Below, piece after piece: positions 61,216 through 64,000 of a stretch of 64,000 nucleotides of DNA. Below the pieces are notes generated by a model. That model had not been told where the DNA came from. It did not search any database and saw only the letters and a program-made list of their open reading frames with translations. Source of the DNA: UMGS2069 sp900557585 (GTDB taxonomy: Bacteria > Bacillota > Clostridia > Christensenellales > UBA1242); contig CABSCS010000002.1 in the NCBI GenBank assembly GCA_902476355.1, positions 39,833 to 103,832 on the forward strand, read 5' to 3'. Each line of letters starts with the position of its first letter. Within the stretch, counting starts at the first letter, position 1. A program made the position numbers and the translations under genes.

Positions 61216-62055
61216 ATGAAAATTGCAATCTCGGCAGAAAGCACAATCGACATGCCAAAAGAACTTCTTGAAAAATATGACATTCACACAGTTGCATTCA
61301 CCATTTTGCTTGGTGACAAACTTGCACTTGACGGAGAAATTACTCCAACTGAAATTTTTGACTTTGTTGGAAAAACAAAAATTTTGCCAAAAACAAGCGC
61401 TGTAAATGAAGAACAATATAAAGAACATTTCGCAAATCTTAAAAAGGATTATGATGCAGTTTTGCATTTCAGTTTGAGCAGTGAAATGAGCAGTGCATAT
61501 TCAAACGCAGTAAAGGCAAGTGAACACTTTGAGAACATTCATGTTTTCGACACAAGATCACTTTCAACAGGAATTGCACTTCAAGCAATCTATGCAAAAA
61601 AACTTGTTGACCAAGGTCTTGAATTTAACAAAATCATTGAAAAGATGAACGAAATCATTCCACACACCCAAGCAAGTTTCGTTTTGAAAAAACTTGATTA
61701 TCTTTATAAAGGTGGAAGATGCTCTTCTTTGGCATATTTCGGAGCCAACCTTCTTGGCCTTAAACCACAAATTATTGTTAAAGATGGTTCAATGAAATCA
61801 CACCATAAATATCGTGGAACAATGCAAAAAGTTGTTGCTGATTATTGCCGTGACACTTTGGCAGAGTTCAACAATCCAGACACTGATGTTGCATTCATCA
61901 CATATTCTTCTGCAACCGATGAAATGATTGCAGAAGCAGAAACCGCACTTAAAAATGCAGGCTTTAAAACAATTTATAAAACTCTTGCAGGTGCAACTGT
62001 TTCAAGCCACTGCGGTGAATATTGTCTTGGAATTTTGTATATAAACAAAAATTAG
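61216..62055 (+). CDS. DegV family fatty-acid-binding protein, first of two
   Basis: The 279-residue protein has MKIAISAESTIDMP, a KILPKTSAVNEEQY block, FSLSSEMSSAYSNA, FDTRSLSTG, YLYKGGRCSSL and the C-terminal VSSHCGEYCLGILY. These are DegV/FakB hallmarks for binding a fatty acid that FakA then phosphorylates. I start at 61216, after AAGGAG. It forms a tandem pair with the next gene; no FakA is in the window. Confidence 0.87.
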   Translation: MKIAISAESTIDMPKELLEKYDIHTVAFTILLGDKLALDGEITPTEIFDFVGKTKILPKTSAVNEEQYKEHFANLKKDYDAVLHFSLSSEMSSAYSNAVKASEHFENIHVFDTRSLSTGIALQAIYAKKLVDQGLEFNKIIEKMNEIIPHTQASFVLKKLDYLYKGGRCSSLAYFGANLLGLKPQIIVKDGSMKSHHKYRGTMQKVVADYCRDTLAEFNNPDTDVAFITYSSATDEMIAEAETALKNAGFKTIYKTLAGATVSSHCGEYCLGILYINKN

Positions 62056-62080
62056 AAAAAATTAGAATTTGGAGATAGAA

Positions 62081-62908
62081 ATGGAAATTGCAATTTCGTC
62101 TGAGAGTTCTATTGATCTTGATAAGATCTTGCTTGAAAAATATGACATTCATGTTATCCCATATCAAATTCTTTTGGGTGACAGAGTGGAAACCGATGGT
62201 CAGATTTCTCCGGAAGAAATTTTTGACTATGCACAAAAAAGCAAAATTTTACCAAAAACAAGTGCTCTCAACACAGAAGAATATAAGTCTTTTTTCAAAG
62301 GACTTTTGGAAAAATATGACAAAGTTGTACACTTGTCGCTTTCTTCGGGCATAAGTTCAACTTTTAATAATGCGCTTTCTGCATCACAAGAACTTGAAAA
62401 TGTTATTGTTATAGATTCGCATTCGCTTTCAACAGGAATTAGTTTCATGGCCATTCGTCTTCGTGAAATGTTAAACGATGGACAAAGCCTTGAAGAAGCA
62501 ATTGAAAATGTGAAAAACATGAAAATGCAGGTGAGTGCGCTTATAAGCAAACTCGACTTTATGTATAAGGGTGGAAGATGTTCCTCTCTGGTATTTTTTG
62601 GTGCAAACCTTTTGAAACTTAAACCACGAATTATTGTTGAAAATGGAAAAGTGAAAAGTTCTCATGTCTATCGTGGAAAAATGGAAAAGGCATTCAAAGA
62701 CTATGTTTCAGACACTTTGAAAGAATTTCCAGCAAACAAAAAATTGGTTTCAATCACTTTTACAACTGCATCAGAGGAAATGAAAAATTTTGCAAAGCAA
62801 CTTTGCGAAGAGGCTGGGTTTGAAGAAATAATTTTTGAACAGGCGGGCGCAACAGTTTCTTGCCACTGTGGTGAAAACTGCATTGGAATTATGTATCAAT
62901 GTTTGTAA
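62081..62908 (+). CDS. DegV family fatty-acid-binding protein, second of two
   Basis: The 275-residue paralogue has MEIAISSESSIDLDK, ILPKTSALNTEEY, SLSSGISSTFNNA, DSHSLSTG, FMYKGGRCSSL and VSCHCGENCIGIMY. It is clearly related to the preceding gene, so tandem duplication with divergence is likely, perhaps to bind different fatty acids. GGAG (62071) precedes the ATG at 62081; a TTG 12 bases upstream is not needed. Confidence 0.87.
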   Translation: MEIAISSESSIDLDKILLEKYDIHVIPYQILLGDRVETDGQISPEEIFDYAQKSKILPKTSALNTEEYKSFFKGLLEKYDKVVHLSLSSGISSTFNNALSASQELENVIVIDSHSLSTGISFMAIRLREMLNDGQSLEEAIENVKNMKMQVSALISKLDFMYKGGRCSSLVFFGANLLKLKPRIIVENGKVKSSHVYRGKMEKAFKDYVSDTLKEFPANKKLVSITFTTASEEMKNFAKQLCEEAGFEEIIFEQAGATVSCHCGENCIGIMYQCL

Positions 62909-62918
62909 TGGGGCGAAA

Positions 62919-63165
62919 TGAAAAACCTTAAAAACAAAAACATCATTTGGTTGGCGATTCAATTTCAAAAGGACTTTTTCTTGACCATATAAGTGTGCGA
63001 AAACTTGAAGAAAGTGCAATTGATATTGTTTGTAAAAAACTATAAAGTTTTGATAGAAAATCAATCGATTTTTGGTCAAACACTTAAACGCGCGGTTGAC
63101 AAGAAGATTTTTCTTGAACTTCACGAGCGGTTTGACAAAACAAAAGATAACATTGTTGTTGAAAA
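62919..63165 (+). pseudogene. Broken SGNH/GDSL hydrolase fragment
   Basis: One frame reads HHLVGDSISKGLFLDHISVR then KLEESAIDIVCKKL and stops. GDSISKG is the nucleophile block of SGNH hydrolases. A shift at the A-run near 63033 leads to another frame with YKVLIENQSIFGQTLKRAVD then KKIFLELHERFDKTKDNIVV, which continues the same family. The catalytic blocks beyond are gone and the kinase terminator follows. A frame change near the start also separates an ATG (62919) from the first block. It is a decayed, 3'-truncated gene of about 90 remaining codons. Confidence 0.7.
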
Positions 63166-63171
63166 AACTGC

Positions 63172-63210
63172 AAAAAAAATATCAGCATTTAAAAATGCTG
63201 ATATTTTTTG
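63172..63210. terminator. Terminator of the P-loop kinase gene
   Basis: AAAATATCAGCATTT-aaa-AATGCTGATATTTT forms a long stem with A and T runs. It is just past the kinase stop (63223) on the minus strand and also ends the plus-strand degV transcript. Confidence 0.8.
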
Positions 63211-63222
63211 TTTTTGTGCTTT

Positions 63223-63771
63223 TTACATTTTGCTTTTGATATATTTAATCACTTGTTTTTTGAACTCTTTTTCGTTGCCGTTGTTCAAAATATAATGGTC
63301 GGCAATTCCAATTGGCCCGCCCTTTTCAATATTTTCAATTTCGGCATAATCACGCGAACGTGAAACCTCGGGGCTCATTGGACGAAAGTCTCTTGTTTCA
63401 AGACGTTTTCTGCGAATTGGGGCATCGGTTGCAATGCAAAGAACTTCGAAATCGTCGCCAAATTCTTCTTTGATAATTTTATATTCGCTCCAAGCATAAA
63501 GGCTTTCAATCACAACGTTTCCTTTTGCGTGTTCTTCTCTGATTTTTGGCAAAAATACTTTTGCATAGATTCCTTTGTCGCCAGTTGAACGAAGAAGTTC
63601 GCGCGCTTTTCTTTCGTTTTCTTCGTTGATTTCAAGACCAAGTTCTTTCATTTTTATGAATGTTGCTTCGCCAAAATATATTTTTTGCCAGCCAAGACGA
63701 ACAAACTCGTCAACCGCAACACTTTTTCCGCTTCCGCACATGCCAACAACGGCAATAATTTTGTTTCCCAT
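63223..63771 (-). CDS. P-loop nucleotide kinase-like protein
   Basis: The 182-residue protein has Walker A VVGMCGSGKS (8-17), then an NMP-kinase-like fold: KGNVVIESLYAWSEYKII, an Asp in ATDAPIRRKRLETRD, and lid-like RPMSPEVSRSRDYAEIE. It resembles dephospho-CoA kinase or archaeal adenylate-kinase-like families, but I cannot assign a substrate. Near C-terminal DHYILNNG is typical of CoaE-like kinases. AGGAG precedes the ATG. Confidence 0.7.
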   Translation of the reverse strand: MGNKIIAVVGMCGSGKSVAVDEFVRLGWQKIYFGEATFIKMKELGLEINEENERKARELLRSTGDKGIYAKVFLPKIREEHAKGNVVIESLYAWSEYKIIKEEFGDDFEVLCIATDAPIRRKRLETRDFRPMSPEVSRSRDYAEIENIEKGGPIGIADHYILNNGNEKEFKKQVIKYIKSKM

Positions 63772-63891
63772 TTTTGTTTTCTCCTGAGGCTATTATAAAA
63801 TGTTTGGCATCTTCTTGTAAACTTTTTTTATTCAAAATTAAATTTTTATTTATGTTTGGAAAATCTGCACAAAAAATGTATAATAATGTCA

Positions 63892-64000
63892 TGAAACTTT
63901 CAAAGGAAAAATTTATCAAATCGCTCAACAGTGTTGAAGACTTTTTATTCAAGGCTCATTCATGCATGTTTTGCTCGTGCGAGTGTGATGATGACGCTCT
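63892..64000 (+). CDS. Partial gene cut by the window end
   Basis: The visible 36 residues start MKLSKEKFIKSLNSVEDFLF and contain CMFCSCEC followed by DDDA, which might be a metal-binding cluster. There is no Shine-Dalgarno. TTGGAA (63857-63862), exactly 17 bp and TATAAT (63880-63885) end six bases before the ATG, so it is another predicted leaderless gene. No family is recognised. Confidence 0.55.

Overview
The window looks like chromosomal DNA of an uncultured, low-G+C, spore-forming Firmicute of the Clostridia type. Supports are a SpoIIE-like phosphatase next to tilS, an rpmH-rnpA-yidD-yidC-jag block, a SAM-I riboswitch, Gram-positive lipoproteins with clostridial BspA-type and Cys-rich repeats, strong AT bias, and A/G-rich ribosome binding sites. 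The standard genetic code is used. Lysyl-tRNA synthetase is the class I (archaeal-type) enzyme, which is uncommon in bacteria. Two essential genes (glmS, dnaA) are interrupted by short tandem duplications, which raises the question of assembly error or population variation.

Layout. 0-6.5 kb: surface-protein and accessory DNA, with a BspA/DUF285 repeat protein cut by the window edge, a zinc-ribbon membrane protein divergent from an XRE repressor with two operators, a PlsC-like acyltransferase, a repeat-rich lipoprotein, a regularly spaced DNA repeat array and tRNA-Ser(GCU). 6.9-20.8 kb: alkaline phosphatase lipoprotein, spoIIE, tilS, a small membrane protein with an unknown partner, a Ca2+-type P-ATPase, lysS (class I), tex and a SHOCT membrane protein. 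20.8-29.3 kb: a heterodimeric ABC exporter and a giant surface M4 metallopeptidase with GLUG and InlB repeats. 29.5-33.8 kb: HU and an aminosugar operon (GlmU acetyltransferase half, glmM, glmS). 33.8-40.5 kb, minus strand: mnmE-mnmG and the rpmH-rnpA-yidD-yidC-jag operon. 40.8-50.5 kb: the replication block, dnaN and dnaA on the minus strand, and recF, gyrB, a MazG-like gene and gyrA on the plus strand. The strand switch between dnaA and recF suggests an origin nearby, although I see no convincing DnaA-box cluster. 50.7-64 kb: lipoprotein, degV and lepB; tRNA-Arg(UCG) followed by an array of variable hairpins; a HAD-TrpF fusion; a SAM-I riboswitch with metK; a GT8 glycosyltransferase; a kinase-HAM1 fusion; an XRE membrane regulator; two tandem degV genes; a broken SGNH hydrolase; and a P-loop kinase.

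The most distinctive points are as follows. (1) At least seven genes (plsC-like, spoIIE, mnmE, recF, lepB, the XRE membrane regulator and the last partial gene) have a -10 box ending exactly six bases before the ATG and no Shine-Dalgarno, which predicts leaderless mRNAs. (2) glmS is put out of frame by three copies of an 8-bp repeat, and two copies restore it exactly. dnaA is broken by a diverged 46-bp duplication. (3) There are two unusual enzyme fusions, HAD phosphatase with PRA-isomerase-like TrpF and polynucleotide-kinase-like P-loop with HAM1/RdgB. (4) GlmU is reduced to its acetyltransferase half, and a MazG-like gene sits between gyrB and gyrA.
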